Shown here: in pieces, positions 1-8,505 of the stretch
Numbering within the stretch: the first letter of the stretch is position 1
Layout of the letters: every line of letters begins with the position of its first letter
Source of the DNA: Tetmemena sp. SeJ-2015
Lineage: Eukaryota > Ciliophora > Spirotrichea > Sporadotrichida > Oxytrichidae
Direction: 5' to 3'
DNA length: 22,957 nt
NCBI GenBank assembly: GCA_027382625.1
Contig: JAJKFJ010020969.1
Span: 1 to 22,957 of the forward strand
Program-made: the position numbers and the translations under genes
The notes under the pieces: model-generated
What the model was told of the DNA's origin: nothing
What the model saw: only the letters and a program-made list of their open reading frames with translations
The model's database searches: none

Positions 1-438
1 TTCAAATGAGAAGCTTATATGATCTGCGCAATTAGTAAGGGGTTTCAACTTAAGTTGATAGAGTTAAACTGTGTAATTGAATAAGCTTATTAAAATTTTG
101 AAAATCAATCCTAAACTTATAATATTAGAATGACCTTATCACTTATTTGTCTTTCGTATTTCTTGAGTCTGTATATTTTAATTTAAATAAAAGCAAAAAA
201 TAAGAATAGCAAATTTAATCCAGACATTTATTTTGAATATTTAAAGTAAATTAAATTTTAAGATTTAAAAAATTTTTTTCCTGAATATAGTGTTTGATAA
301 TTAAATCAATAAATCTTAAATACCAAATATGATTTTAATTTTATTTTAAAAAACGTTTTGTAAATTGCTTATTCTTTTTTTACAAACAAAATTATATATA
401 GATTATTCTTTAAAATTAAAGATAATTAAAAGTCAAAA
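1..438. other. AT-rich non-coding stretch at left edge
   Basis: No frame free of TGA with protein-like composition was seen on either strand. The sequence is mostly A/T runs. It is probably intergenic germline DNA or the 3' flank of the minus-strand gene that ends at 439. Confidence 0.5.
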
Positions 439-1604
439 TCAATAGTTGCTAATAATTTTATAGGTTCTAAACTCAAATATTCTAAATTTCTTAGCACCAG
501 TCAGTAAAGTCTAGGCTGCAGGACTATCTTTTTCTACATCTTTTGGCAGAGGGAAGAATTCGCCAAGTTTACAGCGATTCATTTTGTTTTTATCTGACCA
601 AGCATGAATAAATATTAGCCTAAATAGATTTTAAATGAGATATTCTCACCTCTCTTTTGCCATAGATCAGTACATAGTTCTCATAATATTTTTAGATTTT
701 TACTTTTAAAATATAATATAAAATTTGCTTTCTCTATTAAATTATTAAATTATTTCTGTAATTAATCTTACATTTCATAGTTCGGATCCTTCAACGCCTT
801 ATGCTATTCATCTTCCTGCTTATAGCTAAGTTCTATTTTAGGGATATATATTTTCTTGTTAACATTAAATAGAGCTTCTTTCACCTCTTGTTGTTTGTAA
901 TATCTCACAAATCCAAATATGTCCATTGTCTCAGTCAAGTAGAATTCTAGATAACAGTCTCTTCTGTCAAAAATAAATTGCTTAAAATAAAGAGTATAAA
1001 TGCCTTCTGTCGCGAGAGAGTTCTGCTTGATAACCTAAAAATAATATCCTAATTTTTATCAAGCATAGATAACCTCTTTTAAATTTCCACTTTTTCATCT
1101 ATGGCACGCACTTCAAAATATTATTTAAGAATTTTGATTATTTTTTTTTTGTCTTCATTAGGAATGACTATCCTGGATCATGGAGTTCTTTTTCAACTAT
1201 GCTCTCAAAATTTCTCCTTCTCTCCATCTTTTACTCAAATCTTATAAATTTAAAACTCAAGTTAAAATTTCATATTTTGCCATTTAAATTATTAAAATTA
1301 TTTGGAAAAAAAATATAAATTAAACTAAAAAGCTTTATATGGAAAAATAAGTCTCAGTAAAAACATAATAACTTTTATTAATTTGAATTGATCTTGATGA
1401 CATTGAGAAGAGTTTGATATCCAAGACCCTGAATTGACTTGGGCGTGATTTATCTTCATCATCGTCATCTTCATCTTCTCTTACTAATTTTAACCTGTAA
1501 CTAGATTAAAAAAAATAACTTACTTAAAAATATAAAAAAGACTTCTCTTATATGTTCAAATGGAGTTCTTAGGAATTCCAGGCAAAGTTTGCTTTTGATG
1601 TCAT
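439..1604 (-). CDS. Unknown protein, about 257 aa, split by five IESs
   Basis: I do not recognise this protein. With TAA and TAG as Gln, a single frame runs from ATG (1604-1602) to TGA (441-439) once five pointer-flanked inserts are removed (28, 103, 39, 78 and 144 bp). The remaining 774 bases are exactly 258 codons. A sixth possible 18-bp insert at 1498-1520 keeps the frame whether or not it is excised. Visible features are an acidic run (REDEDDDDEDK) near residue 40, a charged segment (RWREGEILRAQLKK), an aromatic-rich middle (IYTLYFKQFIFDRRDCYLEF), and a C-terminal half containing KLGEFFPLPKDVEKD. No signal peptide or membrane segment is evident. It lies in the same orientation as the next gene, 136 bp away. 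Any function would be a guess. Confidence 0.65.
612..644 (-). other. IES, 28 bp, pointer ATATT
   Basis: The 5-bp repeat ATATT is at 612-616 and 640-644. Removing 28 bp joins codons for GKREVR to IFIHAW in one frame. Without excision the downstream frame is wrong. Confidence 0.65.
673..783 (-). other. IES, 103 bp, pointer CATAGTTC
   Basis: The 8-bp repeat is at 673-680 and 776-783. Excision gives the join KDPN-YVLIYGK. The insert is about 85% A/T. Confidence 0.75.
1029..1075 (-). other. IES, 39 bp, pointer GATAACCT
   Basis: The 8-bp repeat is at 1029-1036 and 1068-1075. Excision removes an in-frame TGA and joins NLKEVI to KQNSLA. Confidence 0.7.
1089..1169 (-). other. IES, 78 bp, pointer ACT (short)
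   Basis: Three in-frame TGA codons lie in this interval. The in-phase repeat ACT (1089-1091 and 1167-1169) gives the join MIQDS-GNLKE. A 3-bp pointer is weak, so the exact boundary is uncertain. Confidence 0.45.
1228..1377 (-). other. IES, 144 bp, pointer CTTTTA
   Basis: The 6-bp repeat is at 1228-1233 and 1372-1377. The very AT-rich insert contains TGA in frame. Excision joins SIQINK to RWREGE. Confidence 0.65.
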
Positions 1605-1739
1605 TGCTACTTATTTATCATAAATTTATTTAAGATTTTTATAATTCATTAAATTTTTTAATCAATTATAAAATTGAGTGTGTACATACCTAATTTGTTC
1701 ATAAATAAATAATTATCTTATTGAGTCTAAATATCTTTT

Positions 1740-2238
1740 TCAGATAAGTCGTGCACAAAATAAACTGACTAACTAGGACTAAAAATAATATTTATAAGTT
1801 CTGTTGTAAATTTTGAAGTTTTTTATATAGATCTCAAACACTATTTTTAAACATAAACAATAGTAAATGAAAAAAATCTTGTAAAATATTAGCAATAAAC
1901 CGTTATCTCCAAGAGCAAATAAAACGCATTTTCCAAGTCCAACCATGATTTGTACTAGTTCGTTCATTTAGGAAATATTTGAAAGTCCTTCGTGCAGCAA
2001 ATTAAAAATTAAATTAGTTTCTTTTGCTTTGAGTTCTGGTTATTTCTTAAAGAGGTGAGACTGTCCCTGCTATTTATCCAACTCGCTCTTTATGATCTAG
2101 TCAAATTTAATGATGTGCAGTAAACTATAAAGATTATAAATTAAATCTATATAAAATTAATTTTATTATTTGTGAATGAAATTTTATGTTTCTTTTGTCT
2201 ACCAAGTCATAAACCTTTGAGATATTGATCTAATTCAT
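1740..2238 (-). CDS. Unknown protein, about 140 aa, one IES
   Basis: I do not recognise it. The frame starts at ATG 2238-2236 (MNQINISKVYDLVDKRN). After removal of one 76-bp IES it runs to TGA at 1742-1740, leaving exactly 141 codons. The N-terminal 90 residues are charged and helical in character (KSELDKQQGQ, LLHEGLSNISQMNELVQIM). They are followed by a small-residue patch (GLGKCVLFALGDNG) and a hydrophobic, AT-encoded stretch (LLLIFYKIFFIYYCLCL) that could be a membrane segment or could be unexcised IES. The C-terminal third, below about position 1880, is therefore doubtful, and another short IES may sit there. Confidence 0.5.
2103..2184 (-). other. IES, 76 bp, pointer AAATTT
   Basis: The repeat AAATTT is at 2103-2108 and 2179-2184. 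Excision joins DKRNIKF to DQIIKS and removes an out-of-frame AT-rich segment. Confidence 0.65.
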
Positions 2239-2485
2239 AATTTAATAAAAGTTAGATTCAAAAATTAATATTTTTATAATCTTCATTTCAAAGAAATAAT
2301 ATTGAAAGAGAGACTGGATGTACTTGATATAAGTCTATAAAACAAATACAAAGATGCATTTAAATTTCTAAAAGCTTTTTTAAGAGAAAAATAAAAAATA
2401 AGTAAGTATATTTCACAAATGAAGCTAACTTATTTTTTAGAAATATTTATTAGAGTGAATAAACTGCTGAGCACTATTTATTATT

Positions 2486-5421
2486 TCATATCTTATTGCA
2501 TGTTAACCTTGTCAGAAGTTTTTTATGGTAAACTAAATCCAAATGATTTTCAATATCCTTTATCAATAACAAAAATCTAGTTTTTTGGAGCAAGCATGAT
2601 ATAATTTTTAAATAATCTTCCTCTAATTTAAGTATTTATATAGCTTTATAGATAGATTTTAAGTTTCTTAATCTGCTTATTCCAATTTAATGAAAAATAA
2701 ATTAAAAGGAAAATTAATATTTTTTTTGAAACGTTTTGATATTGAAAGTTGTCTTGCGCTAAGATTAAAGATACTGATTATAGATGTTCTCCCAAAATCC
2801 ACTGGTTGTGTGGACATTTAAAATATATTGCAGAAATATATTATCGTTAAAATATTCATGCATAAAGTAATCAACGGTCTGCTTGCATTTTTAGAACACG
2901 AGTGTCTTTAGTTTCTCAAAGTCAGAGACTAAATCCTCCTCATTCTTAAACATAAAGGAGTCCTCAAAATGAGAGAGAGACTTTATTCTGAGTTCATTAT
3001 CCTGCGTGAAGATGTCGTTCAGAATTACTAAGAAGGAAAAGTTTGGGTAACGAATCTATTCCTGGAAGCTATTTGATAAGATCCTTGTCTTCATATATTT
3101 ATATTTTTTTAGAATTTAATTAGAATAAAAGATAGGTTGAAACAAAAGCGAGTTGCTTCATAAAAATGTTAACAATTAGATTTTCTAATATGAGTTTATT
3201 CTAAAACTTTCTCTAAACTCAACCAACACACTCATTCTCTAAAAAATCCGTAAGTAGTCTTTGAAATTATTTTAGTCGCTTTAAATTTAAAAGACCCTCC
3301 CACGGAAAAAAAGTTTTAATGATCTTTTAATTCTGGATCGGTAGATTAAAAATTATCTATTATGAGTAACTGTCATAACTATAATTCAATTTAAATTAAT
3401 TTTTTATTTAATGTTATCAAATATTAATATCTAAATTACTCAGTTAAATGATTATTAAAAGTAAACAATATTTAAGCTCCTGGAGGTTCCAATCATTTTT
3501 TCGCAAATTAGTACTCCCAAGTTAGAAGAACTTTTTTATTATGATTTTGTGATATTATGAAGAAAATAAAACATTATAGCCAATCTTCTGTGTTTAAAAT
3601 ATAGAAGATTAATATAAATTGTTTGCAGATGTCTTTGGATAGTTATTCAGAAAATTCTCAACATAACTTTTCCTCTTCTCTTCTTGACCTGTTTCCAAAT
3701 AGTAATTAATATAGTTCATAGCAGCTGTTTCGTTCTTAGATATGAAGTTTTCTACTTCATTAAATAAATCCTTGTTTGAAAAATTAGACTGCCTCTTCCA
3801 TTAAAGAAACAGATTCAAATTATCATAATAAGTTATTTATAAATTGAAATATATTCCGACGATGGGCTTTCGCGGTGACGTGGCACAACTGATCAAGGAG
3901 TTACGCCTGTGAATTACTTTAAATCGATTAAGTATTATATCCCCGTTAGGGATGCTTAATTCCTAATAAATTAAATTAAATATATTCCTCTCAGTAATTT
4001 CTTTGAGCATATCTTCTGTGCATTTTGTTTCTAATCCTTTTAACTTCATAAACCTTTGTTTATATGCACTTTCTGAAGATAACTTTTAAATAAACGATAA
4101 TTTTTTAGTTTAATCCTCTCGCATATTCTGATTCGATAAGAAATGATGAGTTGAGAGACTTTAATAAAGTTGGGGGAAATATCGCAAAGCTCCAATTCTT
4201 AGATTTCATTCAGGGCTTCATCGTATTTCATTTCTTTAAAGTAAACTACTGCCTAGGCAAGAGGCTTAAAATACTGATGTAGATAGGGTGTGAAAGTTAA
4301 AAACTCGCACTCTGGTTAAGCATCAGTCAAAGAGTATACTCTCTAGTAAAGTTAGATAAACTTCTCATAGCCTTGAATTGTCTCAAACTTATTCAAATTA
4401 TGATTATTATAAATAATCTTTAATTTTTAAATGAGAAGCATTGAGTTCTAGAATGAGAAAAGAAACTTCTCTGTTATTTGAAACATCTGAAGTATGTAAA
4501 TATTTTGAGACGAAGTCGTTATTTTGGAATAGCGATTCAGCTAGTTTGTTAAGTTACTGAATTTTATTAAGTAAGATCTTATTTGTTTTGCTAAGTTTAG
4601 GATAGAGAGCCTAATCATCTTTTAGATTTTGAATGAATTAGTCCATTTTGGAGTATTCAGGTACATTTGTCCTTATTTCTAAGAAAGAAAACTGTCTATC
4701 ATAATAAATTGTAATGACTCTAAGAATGGGTTTATTAAATTGAATTTAAAATCACAGAATTGTTCAATTATAGTATGCAGCCTAATGTTTCATAAAATTA
4801 ATTTACTTTTAAAATATTAATACACAATTCAATTATATGTAGATGTCGTAGAGCTCAAAGCTTCGATCTTATTAAATTATCTTTTACTAAAAGTCATAAA
4901 ATAAATATAAAATAGAATTAATGCATGAAGAATTTAAGCAATTTTAAGTATTAGAGAGTGAAGGCAATTAGTTTATAATAAATTTGTCACTTGCCCATTT
5001 CATAAGTTTAAATAAAAGAAAAAGTTAAAAAAAAATTTAAAGTTAATTTGAATAAATAATTTAAAAAGCCATTGCTTGGATCAATAAACTATAGCTGTGA
5101 ATTAGAGTAAACGAATTTAGTGTTGGGACTTTGTTAAAATTAATTTATATACTTGAATTGCTTTGACTTTGCGCGTAAATCGCAGTATTCATGATTTCAG
5201 TTTGAGAGTTGTACTCAATCTATTCTAAAATTAATTTTTTCTAATTAAATAAATTCAGGCACTGTAAATTTGAATCTGCTCAACACCTTGTCTACTGCTT
5301 ATAGCAGCTAGAATTTCCCCACTAACTCCTTGCTAATAGAAAAATTAAAATTGATAATTTAATTACAAAAATAGAAAACTTTCTCTCGTGATTCAAAGCA
5401 CTCATCAACTTAAAGACACAT
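2486..5421 (-). CDS. Large helical protein, about 766 aa, split by eight IESs
   Basis: Family not identified with confidence. From ATG 5421-5419 (MCLQVDECFESREK) to TGA 2488-2486, removal of eight pointer-flanked inserts (635 bp in all) leaves exactly 767 codons in one frame. The product looks largely alpha-helical: a polar N-terminus, a coiled-coil-like region (KLSKTNKILLNKIQQLNKLA), and a solenoid-like block (VVYFKEMKYDEALNEIQELE). That block recalls TPR proteins, or the nucleoporin Nup93 and tethering-complex families. Further helices include MNYINYYLETGQEEKRKSY and DFEKLKTLVFQKCKQTVDYF. No catalytic motif or signal peptide is visible. The tail below about 2720 is AT-rich and may include more eliminated DNA, as may 5003-5090. 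I infer a scaffold or trafficking role only loosely. Confidence 0.7.
3087..3261 (-). other. IES, 170 bp, pointer GTCTT
   Basis: GTCTT is at 3087-3091 and 3257-3261. Excision joins KATKIISKT to RILSNSFQE. The unexcised frame reaches TGA after 12 codons. Confidence 0.7.
3354..3433 (-). other. IES, 74 bp, pointer TATCTA
   Basis: TATCTA is at 3354-3359 and 3428-3433. Excision shifts the frame correctly and joins LSNLD to NFQSTDPELKD. Confidence 0.65.
3781..3978 (-). other. IES, 192 bp, pointer AAATTA, containing a GC-rich insert
   Basis: AAATTA is at 3781-3786 and 3973-3978. Excision joins ITERNIFN to FSNKDLFNEV in frame. Unlike every other IES here, it contains a GC-rich core at about 3855-3960. 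A second, longer repeat (AAATATATTCC at 3847-3857 and 3978-3988) flanks that core but does not by itself give an open frame. Confidence 0.6.
3847..3988 (+). ncRNA. GC-rich hairpin-forming insert, partly 7SL-like, with 11-bp flanking repeats
   Basis: About 100 bases of much higher G+C than the surroundings, bounded by the exact direct repeat AAATATATTCC (3847-3857 and 3978-3988). The plus strand can fold into two hairpins. One pairs GGC/GCC and AACT/AGTT around an 8-base loop (3882-3907). The other pairs ATCCC with GGGAT around CGTTA (3939-3953). CTGATCA (3889-3895) and CGCCTGTGAAT (3904-3914) match, in the same order, two stretches of the 3' half of human 7SL RNA as I remember it. The SRP54-binding helix 8 motif is not seen. 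It could be a 7SL-derived retroposon, an unrelated RNA gene nested in an IES, or chance. The frame on the minus strand also happens to be open. Confidence 0.35.
4036..4057 (-). other. Very short IES, 17 bp, pointer CCTTT
   Basis: CCTTT is at 4036-4040 and 4053-4057. Removing 17 bp joins KVHINKG to LETKCTEDM. Without it the frame hits TGA immediately. The next lengths I could consider do not restore the frame. Confidence 0.6.
4395..4432 (-). other. IES, 34 bp, pointer AAAT
   Basis: AAAT is at 4395-4398 and 4429-4432. Removing 34 bp joins LELNASHL to NKFETIQGYE. The 4-bp pointer leaves some doubt about the exact ends. Confidence 0.55.
4743..4805 (-). other. IES, 57 bp, pointer AATTTA
   Basis: AATTTA is at 4743-4748 and 4800-4805. 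The interval contains two in-frame TGA codons that disappear on excision. The join is IFQKQI-QFNKPILRV. Confidence 0.65.
5217..5277 (-). other. IES, 56 bp, pointer AATCT
   Basis: AATCT is at 5217-5221 and 5273-5277. Excision joins SRQGVEQ to IEYNSQTEIM. Confidence 0.7.
5335..5378 (-). other. IES, 35 bp, pointer AATAGAAAA
   Basis: The 9-bp repeat is at 5335-5343 and 5370-5378. Excision joins ESREKVFY to QQGVSGEILA. It is the first IES downstream of the predicted start codon. Confidence 0.75.
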
Positions 5422-5561
5422 GGCTGCTAAATTTAAAATTTAATTTTGAGAATTGAAGCAAATGTTTATAAGTATAGGAGTCCGAGAAAATCAACTTTTA
5501 AATTAAAGATAATTTTTCATAGGCATAAAAAATATTTATTTCCTATATCTAAAAATACAAT

Positions 5562-7126
5562 TCAATAATGATGAATATCGAGCCATTTACTATGTGTCAT
5601 TTTAAGTGATTGGATACCCTACGATTCTTTTATATCTTTTAGTACTTCTAAATAAAGGAGATCTTCCTGCTTAAATGGTGCGTTTAATCCTTATACTTCT
5701 CTTGCGCACTTAGTAAAAATATTGATTACTTCTCAAAAGTCACAACCAAAGCATGGATATCAATCTGTTTGAGTTCTTCAAAAGAAAATTTCCTTCTTGA
5801 GTAAAGTCCATCAATAGTTTCAGCTGTGCAGTACTAAGGAGTTAATCCGTTGAGAGCGTAAAGTTTATCTTCAGGCAGTTTCTTCATGTTAGTCATTATA
5901 GAAATTCCAAAGTCCCCAATCTTCACATCATAGTTCTTGAAAATAAGCAAATTCTGTGGCTTCATATCTCCATAGAATATTCCCATGCTATGAAAAAACT
6001 TCATCGCACTCAAAATATATAAAAATTTTAATTAAAGTTATCAAAGTCTGCATGAAAATATAAAGCAGCTTGTAAGGAGAGTAATATTCATTTTGCCTGG
6101 AAGACTCTTCTGGATTCTTCCAGACATTCAACAAGTCTTGGAGATTGTAGTTTGCCTTTTCAACAATTACCAAATATCTCTTAATGAGATTCGTATTCTA
6201 ATCCAAGATGAACATTTATAATACAAGTTAAAGCTATCTATTTAAAATTTCCTCTTTAACTACAGGAATACAAGAAGGATTGTTTAGCAATTTCAGAATC
6301 TAAGATTGATTTATAATTTATGTTGAGAAGTTAACTATCCAAGGGATAATTTACAACCTATGCATAGCTATAGTGACAAAGAAATCCAAAAAAGTGACAG
6401 TTTTTCCATCCAAAAGAGTCACTATTAAGGTCTCATTTGTCTCACAATTCACTTTATAGGAGGTGCTGACTTATAAAATATTATATTTATATATTAATGT
6501 TCCTAAGTGTCTATAGTCTTTACATCTTTGGTATTCTCTTTTATCAATTGTGGAAAAGAGGAAAAAATAAAACCAACAGACGTCGCTTGATAAATTTAGA
6601 AAAATGAAAAGTTGCAAGTTGGAATAATGCAAAGAATTTTTTACTCTCTCTTTAGATCACTCAGAATTAAGAGTGGAGTAAAAAATTATATATGGCCTGA
6701 TAAAACTTGAGATTTTTTTTGTCAAACCCTTTCTTCAATTCGAAATTTTTTAAAAGTCGTAATTAATTGAAGTAAATCAATACAGATAACATTACATTAA
6801 GATGACTTTCTGTGAAAAAGCTGGCTCTAAGTGTAGACTTTTTATAACAATCAATCTAAGATTGTAAAAAATAACTCTAAAAAATAAGATTCACGTAAAA
6901 TGCTAATAAAAGCGTTATGGACGTTAGAAGGATTTGAAGCTTTTTCATCAAACAAAGTACATTTTGCCACCAGTTCCTAATTGTCTATCGTTATCATCCT
7001 GAAAACGATGGCAAAAAATAAATAGGCCTCTCCTCCTTGCGCAAGCTTTTAGAGATCAGTAATAGATTAAGCATAGTACTTTGAAAAGCTTTGAATAAAC
7101 TAAAGTACGACCTGTGGGTCCATCAT
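5562..7126 (-). CDS. Protein kinase-like protein with degenerate catalytic loop
   Basis: Kinase fold motifs appear in order on the minus strand: a glycine-loop variant (KLAQGGEAYLF), beta-3 ELVAKC with the expected Lys, a helix with Glu (ILRESYFLEL), and a LLNNPSCIPVV segment. The hinge region is RYLVIVEKANYNLQDLL. The catalytic loop reads FYGDMKPQNLL where HRDLKPEN is usual; it is followed by IGDFGIS (intact DFG) and CTAE in the APE position. The likely start is ATG 7126-7124, and TGA is at 5564-5562. A 31-bp IES and a large interrupted interval (about 6309-6864) split the N-lobe. One further frame shift near 5740 is unresolved, so the protein cannot be read end to end. The Asp of the loop is kept, but His-Arg is replaced by Tyr-Gly. 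It may be an atypical kinase or pseudokinase; substrate unknown. Confidence 0.65.
6010..6045 (-). other. IES, 31 bp, pointer TCAAA, in the kinase C-lobe
   Basis: TCAAA is at 6010-6014 and 6041-6045. Excision joins YIFMQTL to SAMKFFHSMG, rebuilding the helix before the catalytic loop. Confidence 0.75.
6297..6864 (-). other. Candidate large IES, 556 bp, in the kinase N-lobe
   Basis: The 12-bp repeat AATCTAAGATTG is at 6297-6308 and 6853-6864, and the N-lobe kinase motifs lie on either side of it. Excision at this repeat does not by itself give the expected frame into LLNNPSCIPV, so another small insert or a different boundary is needed. The interval is not empty. It holds a TGA-free minus-strand stretch (about 6340-6570, with ETNETLIVTLLDGKTVTFLD) and an inverted repeat at 6635-6687. 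Confidence 0.4.
6635..6687. repeat. 12-bp perfect inverted repeat with 29-bp spacer
   Basis: AATTTTTTACTC at 6635-6646 is the exact reverse complement of 6676-6687. It could form a hairpin or be the ends of a tiny terminal-inverted-repeat element inside the large kinase interruption. No flanking duplication is clear. Confidence 0.5.
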
Positions 7127-7239
7127 ATTTTTGTTTTCAGAGAGAGTGGCTTAAATATTCTCATTAATTTAAGACTGCTTTTCGTCTATTTTTCCACGAT
7201 TTCTTAAACTATATTATTATAATTGGTTATCTAAATATG

Positions 7240-8500
7240 TCAGAATAGATTTAGCAAGAACTATTTCTTTTGTTCTTCCGCCTTGTCTTAAGGCTTTTTT
7301 AGGTCTGGACCTTTTTTAGGTGGCGCTTAAACTTCAGGTTTGTAAATTATCAAAGGATTTTAAGCATTTACAGCTATCTTGATCAACTCCAACTTTGAGT
7401 ATCTCCCTCTCTGAGAAAACTGCAAGATCAGCCCTTGAATAATTTTAAATGCTCATAGTAAATTTATTTTTTCGAATTATTTATTAGCAAGAATAAGGAT
7501 TTAGTGGGTTGATTTGGAAATAAATGCCTCATAGAATTCCTTGATAAACATAAAGTGTTCCATGATGGCTACCTCTTGCAAACTGATTCCCTCTCCAGTT
7601 TAAATATTTGTCTTAGTCTCCTTTCCGATGTTGTTATTCTGAGAAATCTAGTTTGTGGAAGCCTTAGTGTTTTAATTGCTGGCGACAGTTACGTACTTGG
7701 GAACATTTTTATTATTGAAAGAAAGTTGTTCGAAAATAAGAATTGATCATAATGGCTGTGTATTATATGCATTTTTTAAATACTAAATATAGTAAATTCA
7801 AGATAAATATAGGCATTTCATTTTTATAGTATTTAATCTAAAATAAAGTAGCCTTTATCTTATTTACATTTATAGGCATTTATGCAGTATTGACTTGAAG
7901 ATTGGGGGCTTCAGTTTTAAAATCTTCTTCATCCTCATCTTCATCATCCTGAATGTTAGATTGAGTACTTGCCGTCTTTTCTTCCTCCTAAAAGTATCCT
8001 GTCTTTTTCTTTGGCTATTCAGCCTCATCTTCGTCTTCAATCTCTTCAATGTGGACAATAACTAAAATTCGCGTTTATAATTATAATCTACGATAATCTA
8101 TAATATTTCACTAACTTAAGTAAGTCTAATTTCAAATAAGTTATATAGGTAGAATGTTGTCTTTCTTTGTGACTTTGTAATTTTGCTTATTGCCAACCAG
8201 TCCATGAATAGAAATCGTAGCCCCGCTCCTAAAAAGCTTAGACGTAGTGAGATCACTCTTCTGCCCTGTCTTTGAGATAATTTGAACTGCCTGTAATGAA
8301 TTGTTCTCCCTTTCATAGAGTTCCTCAAGAATTAAATCTTCCTCAGTCATCTTACTACTTTAAGATGCAGATGGACTTGCCAAACGAGCTCTCGAAGAAC
8401 TTTAATATTTCGGAGCTGACAGATTTTAGCTCATAGGAACTGAAGGCGGCACTGGCAACAACTGCTTCTTTTGATTGGTTAGACCACCTGACATTATCAT
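7240..8500 (-). CDS. Acidic low-complexity protein, about 338 aa
   Basis: I do not recognise the family. From ATG 8500-8498 (MIMSGGLTNQKKQLLPVPPS) to TGA 7242-7240, removal of three IESs (45, 175 and 24 bp) leaves exactly 339 codons. In order there is a Ser/Pro-rich basic N-terminus (SSSRARLASPSASQSSK), a compact block (KLFRSGATISIHGLVGNK), a strongly acidic stretch (IEEIEDEDEAE and DDEDEDEEDF), and an Asn/Thr/Gln-rich linker. A helical C-terminus follows (MEHFMFIKEFYEAF, KIIQGLILQF), ending in a Pro/Lys tail (PPKKGPDLKKPQDKAEEQKK). The frame stays open upstream across the 895-bp IES into 9408-9470, so the real start may lie further 5'. The layout resembles a nuclear or cytoskeletal adaptor, but that is only impression. 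Confidence 0.65.
7442..7470 (-). other. IES, 24 bp, pointer ATTTT
   Basis: ATTTT is at 7442-7446 and 7466-7470. Excision removes one in-frame TGA and joins ANKQFEK to IIQGLIL. Confidence 0.6.
7713..7893 (-). other. IES, 175 bp, pointer TATTGA
   Basis: TATTGA is at 7713-7718 and 7888-7893. Excision joins EAPNLQVN to NKNVPKYVTV in frame. Confidence 0.7.
8099..8147 (-). other. IES, 45 bp, pointer TATA
   Basis: TATA is at 8099-8102 and 8144-8147. Excision removes in-frame TGA codons and joins KKDNILPI to DYRRLQLQT. Confidence 0.6.
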
Positions 8501-8505
8501 CTGAC

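Noticed and set aside
1498..1520. 18-bp IES with pointer TAACT in the first gene
   Set aside because: The frame is open whether or not it is removed, so the sequence alone gives no evidence for excision.
2290..2740. Plus-strand TGA-free frame of about 150 codons
   Set aside because: It lies opposite the minus-strand frame of the 766-residue gene, which has better composition at 2740-3094 and a consistent codon count. Chance open frames of this length are possible in AT-rich DNA with one stop codon.
3858..3977. tRNA gene in the GC-rich insert
   Set aside because: TGGCACAACTG resembles an A box, but there is no T-arm/B-box sequence and no cloverleaf on either strand.
8116..8328. Minus-strand ORF of 70 codons (MRNSMKGRTI...)
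   Set aside because: It is a shifted frame of the acidic-protein gene, whose own frame continues across pointers on both sides.
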